Source of the DNA: Heloderma charlesbogerti
Taxonomy: Eukaryota; Chordata; Lepidosauria; Squamata; Helodermatidae
Direction of reading: 5' to 3'
DNA: 64,000 nucleotides
Assembly: GCA_026122225.1 (NCBI GenBank)
Contig: JANEZZ010000802.1
Coordinates: 1-64,000, forward strand
Shown here: positions 43,670 to 54,299 of the stretch, piece by piece
Layout: each line of letters starts with the position of its first letter
How positions within the stretch are numbered: position 1 is the stretch's first letter
Program-made: the position numbers and the translations under genes
Notes under the pieces: model-generated
What the model was told of the DNA's origin: nothing
Database searches by the model: none
Seen by the model: the letters and a program-made list of their open reading frames with translations, nothing else

Positions 43670-45050
43670 GATACTCCTAACAATGGTCTCGTTGGACAGC
43701 TGAGTCCCTCAAGATTATTACTGAATCATCGCAAGTGGGTTCATGAAAAAACATCCAGAATGGAAAGGGTGGAGAACTGGCCTTGGAGAAAATGTCCTCT
43801 TAGGCAATTCCCCCTCAGATTTTAGAAGATCTGGGGTGTGTGGGATGGATTTAGAGGATGCAACCTAGACCTATGAGGCATGTCTTCTAAACCCAGTTCC
43901 ACCTTACAAGCAATCCCTACCCCGCCCTGACTGAAAGGAAGCAAAACAGGGCCTGGCTTCCCTTACTCCTTACTCCGTCCTGCTAAGAGCTCATGCCTGC
44001 ACACTGCTCTCTGTTCTGCCAGTGTTTGGTGACAACACAGTGGCAGTGAGTGTGCGCACCCTTTGGCCCTCCACCATTTGTGGGGCAAGGGAAGGTTGGG
44101 GGAGAGGTAGCATTGGGATCCTTTAAAAAAAAACAACCCAGCATTTTCCTGCATATATTTGGGACAGGGCTGCCTGCAGAGATTTGCTCCTGCCCTCTCC
44201 CTACACCAGTTTTTGTGCTTAGCATCTATACATGCTAGTCATCCACTTGACTGATACAATTTAGTAAAAGTAGCCCTATTACTCTGTTGCTGCAAAAACA
44301 AGTTTTGTGACACTTTATAGAGTCTATAATATAGAGAAACTAATTTAATATGGCATCAGCTTTTGCGGACTCAAGTCCACTTCATTGTAAAAGCCAATGC
44401 CATAATACAATCTGCTTATTTTAAAGTGCCACAACTTTTTGTTGTTTTTACTAATATAAGCGATTATTGAGGCTTCACAGGGGGCAGCTGTTTATGGCTT
44501 CTTGTCTTCTTCAGTTTCCAGAAGCTTGTGAGATTTGTGGCTGTCTATGATATAAGGTGCATGTGTTTGTGTGTGTGTTTTAAAGCCATTTCTTTTATAA
44601 TTTATTGGAACATGAAGAATGGAGAATTTCATATAAATATGAAATCCTGTTCAAAGGGAGGGAAACTGCCTACACAAGGCTATTAAATACAAACAAACTG
44701 GAGGCCAGTTCAACTTATGATGTGGCTATTAAAGTGAAATTACGATGGGGGCATAGCTTCCCCCTCATAGTTGGGTCTGCTCTTTGGGAGAGCTTTCTCC
44801 CTTTATTTGCCAGTTTTCATCTTCCCATACATGTTCATTTCACCAGCAATTGGGACTGGAAAAGTATTTCCCTGACCTACCAGATGACATTTATATTGAC
44901 TCTAGATTATAGAGACACAAAAGGGAGAGCTACCTTTTAACAATACAGAACCAAAGTAAAATTGATTCACTCTGTGTGTGTGTGTGTGTGTGACAGAGAG
45001 ACTGACGGACAGACTCTGTACAGTTCAGGGTGAAGCACCATGCTGTAAGA
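43670..45050. other. SHLD1 intron, mostly unassigned
   Basis: Contains (GT)n at 44965-44992. The plus-strand ORF of 111 codons (44605-44940) is not recognised. Confidence 0.35.
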
Positions 45051-45610
45051 CCAAAAAGAAGCAGAAGGCAAAACTGAGCCTCTTCTGGACTCAGTAACTT
45101 AGATTTTACTTTGCCCTGACATTTGAAGTAATAAAAAGTGGATAAATCACAAGTTTTTTATAGCTCGCTCCATAAATGATTTATTAACTGGATACCATAT
45201 TTCATCCTCAGAAATGATTAAACAACAACATGGTTTAAAAGGCAGTCTTACATTTTACCCAAGGAAAATATTGAATGGCTTATTAAATAATATGGAATGT
45301 TTTATGTTTATAGTTCCATGTTTCTCTTGCTAATTTAGCAGTTATCTTTAAAAAAAATTAACAGAAGATGTTTAACTTCATTTACTAGTGGAGAATCTGA
45401 CCTATTGTGCTGGTCATGGAAAGTAGCAATTGCTCCATTGCCCATTACCTTGATGTTTGACCTTTCAGATCATCATAAGCTTGTGCTACAACTGGGCATT
45501 TTAATGCAGCCTTCGATTTCTCTGTGCTTTTGAAGCATCCCATACTAATGACACAAGTGTGCAGCATAATAAGCTTCTGCCAGGCAATGCAAGGCTCCAG
45601 ATAAGATTAT
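45050..45610. other. AT-rich unique block, possible conserved non-coding sequence
   Basis: A long run free of recognisable repeats, unlike its surroundings, with motifs such as CATAAATGATTTATTAACTGG. Conservation is untested. Confidence 0.25.
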
Positions 45611-45619
45611 CCCACATCA

Positions 45620-45890
45620 GCAACTCTGCTAGTACAGAATGCTCTTCCCCTACCCCATTTTGACCCTTGCCACTTTCACTGCCATCTATTGTCCACTCAG
45701 AAGCTCCTTTAAGCTCCTATTTTCCGTTAAGTTCTCAGAACATCTCCTCCAAACATATCTAGATCTTGATGACAACACTCACACCCCACAGCTCCTCCCC
45801 TATTTAAACAGACACACACACCCCTTTTGGAGGGGGGCAGTATCAAGGTCACTTTCTCATGTTTTGTTGTTAGGAAAATGACATGATGAC
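45620..45890. other. Possible degraded L2-like fragment
   Basis: The frame at 45639 has loose likeness to an L2 C-terminal tail, too weak to assert. Confidence 0.2.
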
Positions 45891-46129
45891 AGAAAACTGC
45901 ACAGAATTCTGGGCGTGTGGCATGTCATCTTCTGCACATGATTGCTTCAGCAGGTGACACCCGTAGCCAGAAGTCGGCAGCCGCAATAGCTAAGTGCTGA
46001 GATGGCGTTGAAACCAAATCCAATGAGTTGGGTCCAGCTCTTTCTTTTCTGCTGGCAGGAGCATTCCCTGAGTGGAGTTACATTCGGAATGCTTCCACAA
46101 GCAGAAAGAGGTGGGGAGAGACTATCCTC

Positions 46130-46270
46130 AGTAATTCCTCCCTTACTCCAAAGAATTCAGATGTGGTAGGCTAGCAACTTGCCCAAGGTTATCTGAGTGG
46201 AGAGTTGAGCCTGAATCTGCTCAGTCTAAGTCAAACATGCTGGCCACTACACCACACTGGCTCTCTCATG
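46130..46270 (-). mobile_element. SINE-B fragment
   Basis: AACTTGCCCAAGGTTATCTG and CACTACACCACACTGGCTCT are the head half of a reversed SINE-B. Confidence 0.6.
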
Positions 46271-46314
46271 TGTATACTCCATCACCAATATCACAACACC
46301 ATAGGCACTTTTTA

Positions 46315-46562
46315 AAGAGCCAGTGTGGTGTAGTGGCAAGAGTGTTGGACTGGGACTTGGGAGATACAGGTTCTAGTCCCCACTCGGCCATGGAAGCCCA
46401 CTGGGTGACTTTGGGCCAGTCACACACTCTCAGCCCAACCCACCTCAAAGGGTTGTTGTTGTGAGGATAAAATGGAGAGGAGGAGGATAATGTAAGCCGC
46501 CTTGGGTTCCTTGCAAGAGGAAAGAAGGCGGGGTATAAATGCAATAAATAAATAAATAAAGC
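46315..46562 (+). mobile_element. SINE-B copy
   Basis: GAGCCAGTGTGGTGTAGTGG through GGCGGGGTATAAATGC and (AATA)n. Nearly intact. Confidence 0.92.
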
Positions 46563-46689
46563 CAAGAGTACTGCTGGTGCTTGGAATCTTCTGTGCTGAC
46601 TGCTGGCGTAATGTATTATTAATTGGCACATGAGCCAGTCTGTTGTGATTAGAATGATTTCATGGTCCCCAGTGGGTGGTCATTTTGGG

Positions 46690-46882
46690 GAAGGGTCATA
46701 GTTCAGTGGTAGAGCAGCTGCTTTGCATGCTAAAAGGTCCCAGGTTCAATCCCCAGCATCTCCAGGTTCAGAAGGGGAAACTCCTGCCTGAAACCCTGGA
46801 GAGCCACTACCAGTCAGGGTAGCCAATACTGAGCTAGACGGACCAGTACTCTGACTCAGTATAAGGCCTATGTTCCTGTCTG
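46690..46882 (+). mobile_element. SINE-A copy
   Basis: CATAGTTCAGTGGTAGAGC, CAGGTTCAATCCCCAGC and ACTCAGTATAAGGCC. Confidence 0.88.
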
Positions 46883-47039
46883 TTCTGTGTGATGCAGCTG
46901 ATCACCTTCAAGTGAGCAACAGCCTTGGGTTTACTACAAAACTGTTTGATGTTCACAAACGCCAACAAGCATTAGGTCATTGGTTTTCAGCTGGGTTGCA
47001 TCAGTGTGCCAGCACCCCCTTTATTCCTTTGGGAGGGGG

Positions 47040-47315
47040 AGAGAGAGAGAGAGAAATAAATAAATCTATTTATTTATTTATTTATTTATTTAATATCCTG
47101 CCCTTTTTCCTCCTCAAGGAACCCAAGGCAGCGTACGTGATCCTCCTCCTCTCTATTTTAGCCTCATAACAATAACGCTGTGAGGTAGGTTGGACTCAGA
47201 GTCTGTGACTGGCCCAAAGTCACCCAGTGAGCTTCCACGTCCGAGTGGGGACTAGAACCCGGATCTCCTGGCTCTCAGTCCAGCACTCTAACCACTACAC
47301 CACACTGGCTCTATG
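47040..47315 (-). mobile_element. SINE-B copy
   Basis: (ATTT)n tail at 47064-47091, then ATCCTGCCCTTTTTCCTCC and the head at CACCACACTGGCTCT. Confidence 0.9.
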
Positions 47316-47359
47316 GAAGGGAGGGAGACAACCAAGAACAGAGGAGAAAGAGTAGATTT

Positions 47360-47480
47360 TATTATGTGCTGTTTTTTATTAATTGTTTCATTGTTTTATT
47401 GTATGTTTTTAATGTATTATATACCACCCAGAGAACTTGAGTTACTGGGCAGTTTAAAAGTAAAACAAACAAATAATGGA
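47360..47480 (+). mobile_element. L2-like LINE 3' tail
   Basis: TATATACCACCCAGAGAACT and ACTGGGCAGTTTAAAAG with an AAACAAAC end. Confidence 0.65.
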
Positions 47481-47573
47481 AACAAACAGTAAAAAAATAA
47501 TGTGTCCTATGTTACAAGTTGGGGCAAAAGGTGGCTCCTCAATCTGGCAAGACAAAAGGCTATTGTTCCTAGA

Positions 47574-47708
47574 ATGGAGATAGGCAACCTGATGCTCTCC
47601 AGATGTTTGGGATGTCAACTCCCAGCAGCCCCAGCTAGCATAGCCAATTGTCAGGAATTATGGGAGTTGTAGTCCAAAACATCTGGAAGGCACCAGGCTG
47701 CCATTCCT
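47574..47708. repeat. FB1 foldback
   Basis: GATAGGCAACCTGATGCTCT to GGCACCAGGCTGCCATTCC, with GAGTTGTAGTCCAAAACATC. Confidence 0.8.
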
Positions 47709-48003
47709 GTTAGAAGAAGCCAGTGACTGCAGGAAAAGGCACTGGCCCTTTAAGCTGGCTAAAAGCAGCAGGCAGGGGGGCGGGGAGTTTTCAGATTGAC
47801 TCTCTTGGCCAGTCCATAAAACCCCTGTCCTAGTTCAACTGTGGGGTGGATTAAGTGTAGTTGCCTGCAGGCAGCTGGTGATTGTTGTTGCTGTTGGTAA
47901 AAGTCTAACACTGCAGTGGTCAATGGAGGAAAAGTACCAGAGATAAGTAGGAGCAACAGCAAAGAAACACTCTCTTGTTTTCTCTTTCTTTTGTTTTTTG
48001 AAG

Positions 48004-48435
48004 TGTTGCAGAACCCAGAGTCAGAGAGACCACAGAGTGAAGGAAAAAGAAATTCTTCTTTATTTAACGCGCGGGCTTAAGGCTGGAATCATTTCCAAAG
48101 AGCCAGAAGCCCCGAAATACATCAGCACATTGGTTTTATAGACATTGTGACACATATGAAACGGCTCCCCCTCCCCCTCCCGTGTGGGGTTGCAGTCCTC
48201 AACATTTCTTTTCCTAGCACTATTGTTTATAATACAAGAACTGGGTTATAGGGTAGCCATGATAAGGAGAGAACAGCAGAGAACAAGATATACAATTGTA
48301 TGATCTTTGACAAGATAAGGAATTCCTGTGTCGTCAGCTTACAACAATATATTCAAGGGAGAAAGAGCTCAGCAAGAACATGAAGCATGAGACTGCATGA
48401 GGCTACTTAGTCTGACCCCCAATATGGCTGCTACA
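48004..48435 (-). mobile_element. LTR of a decayed LTR retroelement
   Basis: In minus orientation it begins TGTAGCAGCCATATTG and ends GGGTTCTGCAACA. Directly upstream is a purine tract, AAGGGGGGAA (48436-48445), the expected polypurine tract of a 3' LTR. An AATAAA lies at 48058-48064 (minus). The length of 432 bp is normal. No gag, pol or env is visible in the short internal stretch. Confidence 0.75.
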
Positions 48436-48447
48436 TTCCCCCCTTAA
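48436..48447 (-). promoter_or_regulatory. Polypurine tract of the LTR element
   Basis: TTTAAGGGGGGAA on the minus strand directly abuts the LTR start. It would prime plus-strand DNA synthesis in an active element. Confidence 0.65.
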
Positions 48448-48640
48448 ATGCATAATTTCATTACAATTATAGCATTTCTGATAACTATACAAAGCTTTTT
48501 GTGACATACATATTACTTAGCTTCTTGTTGGGCTATTAGAGCGCAGCCTAATACGCTCTAATTTTTACACACTACACACTACACTAAAATACACTAATTT
48601 TAGTGTATTAAATACACTAAAATAATAGATAGTGTACCAG

Positions 48641-48904
48641 AGCCAGCGTAGTGTAGTGGTGAGAGTGACGGACTGGGAGCCTGGAGATCCGGGTTCTAGT
48701 CCCCACTCGGCCATGGAAGCTCACTGGGTGACTTTGGGCCAGTCACAGACTCTCAGCCCAACCTACCTCACAGGTTTGTTGTTGTGAGGATACAACGGTG
48801 AGGAGGAGGAGAATGTAAGCCGCCTTGAGTTCCTTGCGAGAGGGAGAAAGGCAGGGTATAAATGCAATAAATAAATAAATAAATAAATACCAGTGTACCT
48901 AAAA
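48641..48904 (+). mobile_element. SINE-B copy with target duplication
   Basis: ATAGTGTACCAG flanks it (48629-48640 and 48905-48916). It sits in the internal region of the LTR element, so it is younger. Confidence 0.85.
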
Positions 48905-48997
48905 ATAGTGTACCAGTAGCAAAGTGCGTGGTGTGTAAAATCCTCTTGTGTCGGCCAGTGAGACCCCTTACTCACTGACCAATTCCCATTCCCTAAT

Positions 48998-49068
48998 TGT
49001 GTCTGTCAGAGTTAGTACTCTGCGTTGTGACCGCAGCAACCTCGGTTCGTATCCGAGTCACGGCACCA
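48998..49068 (+). pseudogene. tRNA-His-like sequence ending in CCA
   Basis: From TTAGTACTCTGCGTTGTG on, it follows vertebrate tRNA-His(GTG) through the anticodon arm, GGTTCGTATCC (T arm) and GAGTCACGGCA. It then ends CCA, which is not genome-encoded in eukaryotes. The 5' acceptor strand is degraded, so the stem does not close. Read on the minus strand, TGGTGCCGTGACTCGGAT is a tRNA-His primer binding site, next to an LTR-like end. Confidence 0.8.
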
Positions 49069-49071
49069 TTT

Positions 49072-49110
49072 ATGTTGCAGAACCATATTGTTGTTATGGT
49101 TCTGCAACAT
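49072..49110. repeat. Perfect hairpin made of the LTR end motif
   Basis: ATGTTGCAGAACCATA and its exact inverse flank a 7-base loop (TTGTTGT). The first 12 bases of TGTTGCAGAACC equal the LTR end at 48004. Confidence 0.85.
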
Positions 49111-49114
49111 AAAA

Positions 49115-49740
49115 AAGGGAGCAAAGAAATTAAAGGGGATGGTAAAAAAGAAGAGGACATGTGAATCTTTGCCATTTTCAGATTCTGAAATGTCATACAC
49201 TTTGGAAAAGTGACCAGTTTGAGCTTAACACCCCAACTGCCAGATACAGTTGAGAGAGAGACGCTTTAAAGCTAATTATTGGCTTTTTACTCCTTGAACT
49301 TCCAACTTCCAGACTGACAGGTATGGACTGCAGCCAGCCAAGTCTGACTTTTATAGACTGGCCTTTTGTGACTTCACAAATCCATGACTGGGCTGTGGTT
49401 ACCTAGGAATGGTCTTCTAAGCCTTGCTTATAAAAGTACCCAGTTCTTTTATATTCTTTATGAAGAGAATATAACGAATTTATATTCTTTATAAATTCTT
49501 TATATTCTTTACATTTCATTTTTTTTTACGCGTGTTTGGAAAACAACTATTGGGGAGCAAATGTATATGTCTTGTGCTTCAATTTGAAATCTCAAGCATC
49601 AGTCCGGGATAATGCTAAGTTTCTAACACAACAGCCGTGCAAATGTATACCTGGAGTTCCTTCCACGAGTATGGATAAGAATACTAAAAAAGAGAGATGC
49701 TTTTACTTGGGACAACAAGAACAGCCTTTTATTCTTTAAA
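49115..49740. other. SHLD1 intron, no features recognised
   Basis: Includes a local TATTCTTTATA repeat at 49447-49513. Confidence 0.45.
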
Positions 49741-49862
49741 GCAGCCTCCTCCAACCTGCTGCCCACCAGCTGCAACTCCCATCATCCCCAGATAGCATGC
49801 CCATTGTTGGAAGTTGTAGTCCATGTATATCTGGAGGGCACCACATTGAGAATAGCTGGCTT
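49741..49862. repeat. FB1 foldback
   Basis: CAGCCTCCTCCAACCTGCTG to CACCACATTGAGAATAGCTG. Confidence 0.75.
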
Positions 49863-49907
49863 AAACCAACACAGAGTAGGAAAGAGAGCTCTGGTTTCAG
49901 GAGGTCA

Positions 49908-49910
49908 GGA

Positions 49911-49953
<43 letters not shown>
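49908..49953. repeat. (GAAA)n microsatellite
   Basis: About 11 uninterrupted GAAA units. Confidence 0.97.
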
Positions 49954-49954
<1 letters not shown>

Positions 49955-49959
49955 GTACA

Positions 49960-51414
49960 CCTAGTTGAACTGGAAAATTTTAAAAAGATGGGCACACAGT
50001 TTAGAGTAACCCTGAACATTTCAGGTTTCATTATAAATGGTTATATTTTCAGTCTTGAATGTGTGCCTGTGGGACGTAGCCTTAGCAATATTTTTCAGAC
50101 TGAACCCTGTGACTGACAAGTGAAATATGTTTCTCTGACAACTACATATTAACTCAAGGCTGTCAAATTATAGCTTCATCACTGCAGGAATAAAGACTTG
50201 GACTGAACAATAGAGAGACACAAATGCACCCCTTCACCAAAGCTGGTAGGGGGGGAGAGTAAATAATTTCAGGTGCCAATTGTAAAGAAATAACTTCAGA
50301 TCACAATTACGAAGAAATATTTGGGAATCTTATTTTATTGGGTTATCAAGCCATTTGAACACAGAATAAAGACCAGATCATTCTCGACATTAGTAAAGAT
50401 TGGTTTTATAAGGGTGGAAACGAATCGAATATACTTTGCTTTGCATTATGTGTCTGTCTCATGAAGGTAGGATGGGAACTCTTCTTGGGTTAACAGCAAA
50501 AGATTCAAAGCATTCTTCCTTAATATAAAACATCTAAATTTGGCATGCAAAAGTAATGTCTGAAAAGGTTAACATATACTTTGATTTTTGAAAGTATAAA
50601 ACGAGGAGAGAATGCTAATACAGGATTTGGATTTTCATAGAGACGAGGAGATAATTACCTAATATGCTGGCACTTAGAAGTTATAAGTTAAAAGTCTTGT
50701 TAATTGTTTCTCAGCAAGGAAGGGGGTCTCTTAGGGGAAAATCAGCTGAGTCCCTTGAGCCTTCAATTCCCTGCCCTTTAAAATGACTAATGGCCTTAAT
50801 GGAGAGCCGTAATTTCTTCTCAAAGGCAGGAGTCAAATATGAAAAGCCCGATTGGTGGTGGCTCCACAAATAGGAGGAAGTAGGGCAATTGTTCAGTGCA
50901 GATTCAAATAAGGCACTCTGGGCTCCCACTGGCAATACAGGGATTGGACCTATGAAAGATGTGCAGAAAGAAGGGAATGAGATCAAGGCATGTGGTGATG
51001 GCAAACAATGCAGTCAAGTTTGGGTTGTGTGACCATGTTCATGCAATCCTAAGGATATTCCTGATATGAGTCTACAACTTAATATGAAACCCTATTCCCT
51101 TCTAGGCATACAGTCCAATCCAGTTCCTTAGTTCCAGGCTAGCTACAGCACTATCCAACTTTGGTCTTATACCCCACCTCCGAGCCATACTATATCATCA
51201 TCACACAGCATACCATCATTGGCAAGGAAGTGATCGGGTATCACAACTGGCATTTGATGTAGCTCCACTACATTTATGAATGGCCCATGTTGCGTAGCAT
51301 GATGACACCATAGTGCTGGTATTGGCCTTTAGGGCTTGGAACCAGGTTGCCTGATGGACTGCTTATGCTCACATGAACCCACCACAGCCCTAAGATCAAT
51401 ATCAGAGGCCCTCC

Positions 51415-51415
<1 letters not shown>
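49960..51415. other. SHLD1 intron, no features recognised
   Basis: A minus-strand ORF of 97 codons (50711-51004) has no family I know and no splice context that I trust. Confidence 0.35.

Positions 51416-51419
<4 letters not shown>

Positions 51420-51452
<33 letters not shown>
51420..51452. repeat. (CA)n microsatellite
   Basis: About 16 perfect CA units. Confidence 0.97.
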
Positions 51453-51454
<2 letters not shown>

Positions 51455-51469
51455 GATAGACAGCAATGA

Positions 51470-51657
51470 AATTGCCTTAGACCGAGTCAGACCACTGGTC
51501 CATCTAGCTCAGTATTGTCGACAATGACTGGAAGTGACTCTCCAGAGTTTCAGACAGGCGTCTTTTCCAGCCCTACCTGGGGATGTCGGGGATTGAACTT
51601 TGGACCTTCCACATGCAAAGCAGGTGCTCAACTGCTGAGCTATGGGCCCTCCCTTAA
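51470..51657 (-). mobile_element. SINE-A copy
   Basis: GGGGATTGAACTTTGGACC (B box reversed) and GCTGAGCTATGGGCCC (A box reversed). Confidence 0.82.
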
Positions 51658-51679
51658 TGGCACCTGTGTTCTGGTTCAT

Positions 51680-52020
51680 CATTTATTAAGACCAGATTAG
51701 CAGGTGCTAGGGACCAGGTCTTCTTGGTGGTAGCACCACAATTGTTGTACTTTCTCCCCAGAGAAATCTGGCAAGCCCCCTCTCTCTCCAGGATTTATAT
51801 GGGCTCGGAAAACCTTGTTATTCCCTCAGTCTTTTAATGATTTTTTATTCTTCTTGCTGGTTCTTAGATAAGATTTGTGTGTGTGTGTGTATACATATAT
51901 ATTCTGTGAGTGTGTGTGTTTACTATGCATTTTAAAATTTTATTGTTTTGCTCTCACCTTTTGTGAGCTATCTTGGGGGAAAAAATTAAAGGTGAGATTT
52001 TTTAAAAGTCTTGGGTAAAC
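51680..52020 (+). mobile_element. L2-like LINE 3' end, diverged
   Basis: One frame gives DQVFLVVAPQLLYFLPREIW, matching the L2 pattern FSVLAPSLWNSLP. The 3' UTR contains (GT)n at 51877-51890. Confidence 0.65.
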
Positions 52021-52024
52021 AAGT

Positions 52025-52670
52025 AAGTTGATTTGCTGCTCTTTAGCATTCTATTGAGTTAGCTAGCCTACTCCATGATTTTGTTCTGTACTCTTAAAAC
52101 ACACACACCTTTTACATGGTTAATACAAACTCAGCTACCCATGGAATAGAACAAATTAATGAATAGTAACCTCTGTGTGCAAACAGAACACTAGTGATGG
52201 ACAAATCTTTTAAACTATTTCAGAATTATTATTGAGTTGTTAACTTTTGTCGTTTTTTCTGACTCTCAAAATGCTAATGAGGCTCTGGGTGGCTTTTTCT
52301 GTGTCTACTGAACTGAAGAAAATGTATGCACCTTTTCTTCTTTTCAAAATGCAGTGGATAATAAACAATGGGAACATACAAAATAATTGGAATGTAGATA
52401 CCAATCAGCGCTTCTCAATTTAACTCTACTCCTGAAAGGATAACTTGTTGCTAGAGAAAATGAAAGGTTCATCATTCATGTTTCAAAAGTGGACAGCAAA
52501 GTAAGAAAGAAAGGAAAAGGGACCAGATTTTAAAAACATGTAGTTACAGTATAAGACAACTAAATAAAAGTTGAGGTTTGTCTTTTCAGAGAATCCTTTC
52601 TGGTTTGTGTTTAAACATGTATCTGGCTGGCAAATTTAATTGCAACGAGGCACTGAAACAAGTTATGCAT
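52025..52670. other. SHLD1 intron, AT-rich, no features recognised
   Basis: No repeat family or ORF is recognised. Confidence 0.35.
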
Positions 52671-52674
52671 AGAA

Positions 52675-52742
52675 AATTATTTATTTATTCATTCATTCAT
52701 TCATTTCATTTCTATACTGCCCAATAGCCGAAGCTCTCTGGT
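52675..52742 (-). mobile_element. L2-like LINE tail fragment
   Basis: TTATTTATTCATTCATTC then ATACTGCCCAATAGCCGAAG and CTCTGG. Cut off there. Confidence 0.65.
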
Positions 52743-52840
52743 GATATGCACGACAGATTTTACACTAGATGGCTGCAGACTGATGCTGCAATTTTCCCAG
52801 TTATCCTTTTCTCCCAACATCTGAGATATTACAAAGCATC

Positions 52841-53738
52841 ACCCTGCTTATTTAATTTATATGCAGAGTACATCATGAGAAACGCCGGGTTGGATGAATC
52901 ACAGGTTGGAATTAAGATTGCCGGGAGAATTATCAACAACCTCCGATATGCAGACGATACCACCCTAATGGCAGAAAGCGAAGAGGATCTCAAGAGCCTC
53001 TTGTTGAGGGTGAAAGAGGAGAGCGCAAAAGCTGGTTTGAAACTCAACATTAAAAAAACTAAGATCATGGCATCTGGCCCCATCACTTCCTGGCATATAG
53101 AAGGGGAAGAAATGGAAGCAGTGACAGATTTTACTTTCTTGGGCTCCAAGATCACTGCAGACGGTGACTGTAGCCATGAAATTAAAAGACGCTTGCTCCT
53201 TGGGAGGAAAGCTATGGCAAACCTAGACAGCAGAGTAAGAAGCAGAGACATCACCTTGCCGACAAAGGTCCGTCTAATCAAAGCTATGGTTTTCCCAGTA
53301 GTAACGTATGGCTGTGACAGCTGGACTATAAGGAAGGCTGAGCGCTGAAGAATTGATGCTTTCGAACTGTGGTGCTGGAGAAGACTCTTCGAGTTCCCTG
53401 GACTGCAAGGAGGTCAAATCAGTCCATCCTAAAGGAAATCAACCCTGACTGCTCATTGGAAGGACAGATCCTGAAGCTGAAGCTCAAATATTTTGGCCAC
53501 CTAATGAGAAGAGAAAACTCTCTGGAAAAGACCCTGATGCTGGGAAAGACTGAAGGCAAAAGGAGAAGGGGACAGCAGAGGTTGAGATGGCTAGATAGCA
53601 TCACCGATGCAATGAATATGAACTTGAGCACACTCCAGGAGAGAGCGCAGGACAGGAAGGCCTGACATGCTATGGTCCATGGGGTCACAAAGAGTCGGAC
53701 ACGACTGAACGACTGAACAACAACAACAACAACAACAA
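52841..53738 (+). mobile_element. BovB LINE copy 3, 5' truncated in RT
   Basis: It starts at the RT motif PCLFNLYAEYIMRNAG and runs through LRYADDTTLMAES, HEIKRRLLLGRKAMANL and YGCDSWTIRKAER to the 3' end with (AAC)n. A TGA follows AER at the same site as in copies 1 and 2. A frameshift near 53388 separates the C-terminal domain. Confidence 0.93.
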
Positions 53739-54299
53739 GGGGAAATGAAAGTTCTAGGACCCAATCCACAACTTCTCTGTGTTGTGCACTGTCTTGGCTC
53801 CTACCCCTGGGAAACATAGACATTCCTGGAGCCAAGTGAACTGCATGAGCCTTGCTCCTCCCAGCAATACCATGGGGGGGGGGCACATTTCAACAGCCTC
53901 CAGCAAAGATCTGTGGGCCTGTTGTACCTGATCACCTAGTTGTGTCACAGCAATTACTTTGAATGTAATGCTTCAGATCTGCTGTGTTTAATTGGGGGCT
54001 GCTGAAACTTCTTCCAGTCAAAGCAGCACTACTGGATGAAGCAAGCCACTGGACCATGGGGCCACCGGGCTCTGGGATGCTTGAGGCTGCAGGGGCTGGG
54101 TGGCAACAGTGCAGCATCCTGCAGTGCAGGGAAGCTGTACATCTGAAACCTAGCTTTAAAAAACAAACAAACCTAAGAACACCCACACTCAAGATTACGT
54201 ATGGAGCATTAGTTACCCGGAATACATTTCCACCACTCTACTGTATATGTAAGCCTGGTGGGTAGAAGAATAAATGTGTATTTTGTCACTTTTTAGTTT

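Noticed and set aside
44605..44940. 111-codon ORF as an L1 or host exon
   Set aside because: I could not match any L1 motif or known protein, and there is no splice context.
48998..49068. Functional tRNA-His gene
   Set aside because: The 5' acceptor strand is degraded and CCA is encoded, so it is a copied or primer-related sequence.
50711..51004. 97-codon minus-strand ORF as the missing SHLD1 5' exon
   Set aside because: It has no likeness to the acidic, Ser-rich SHLD1 N-terminus.
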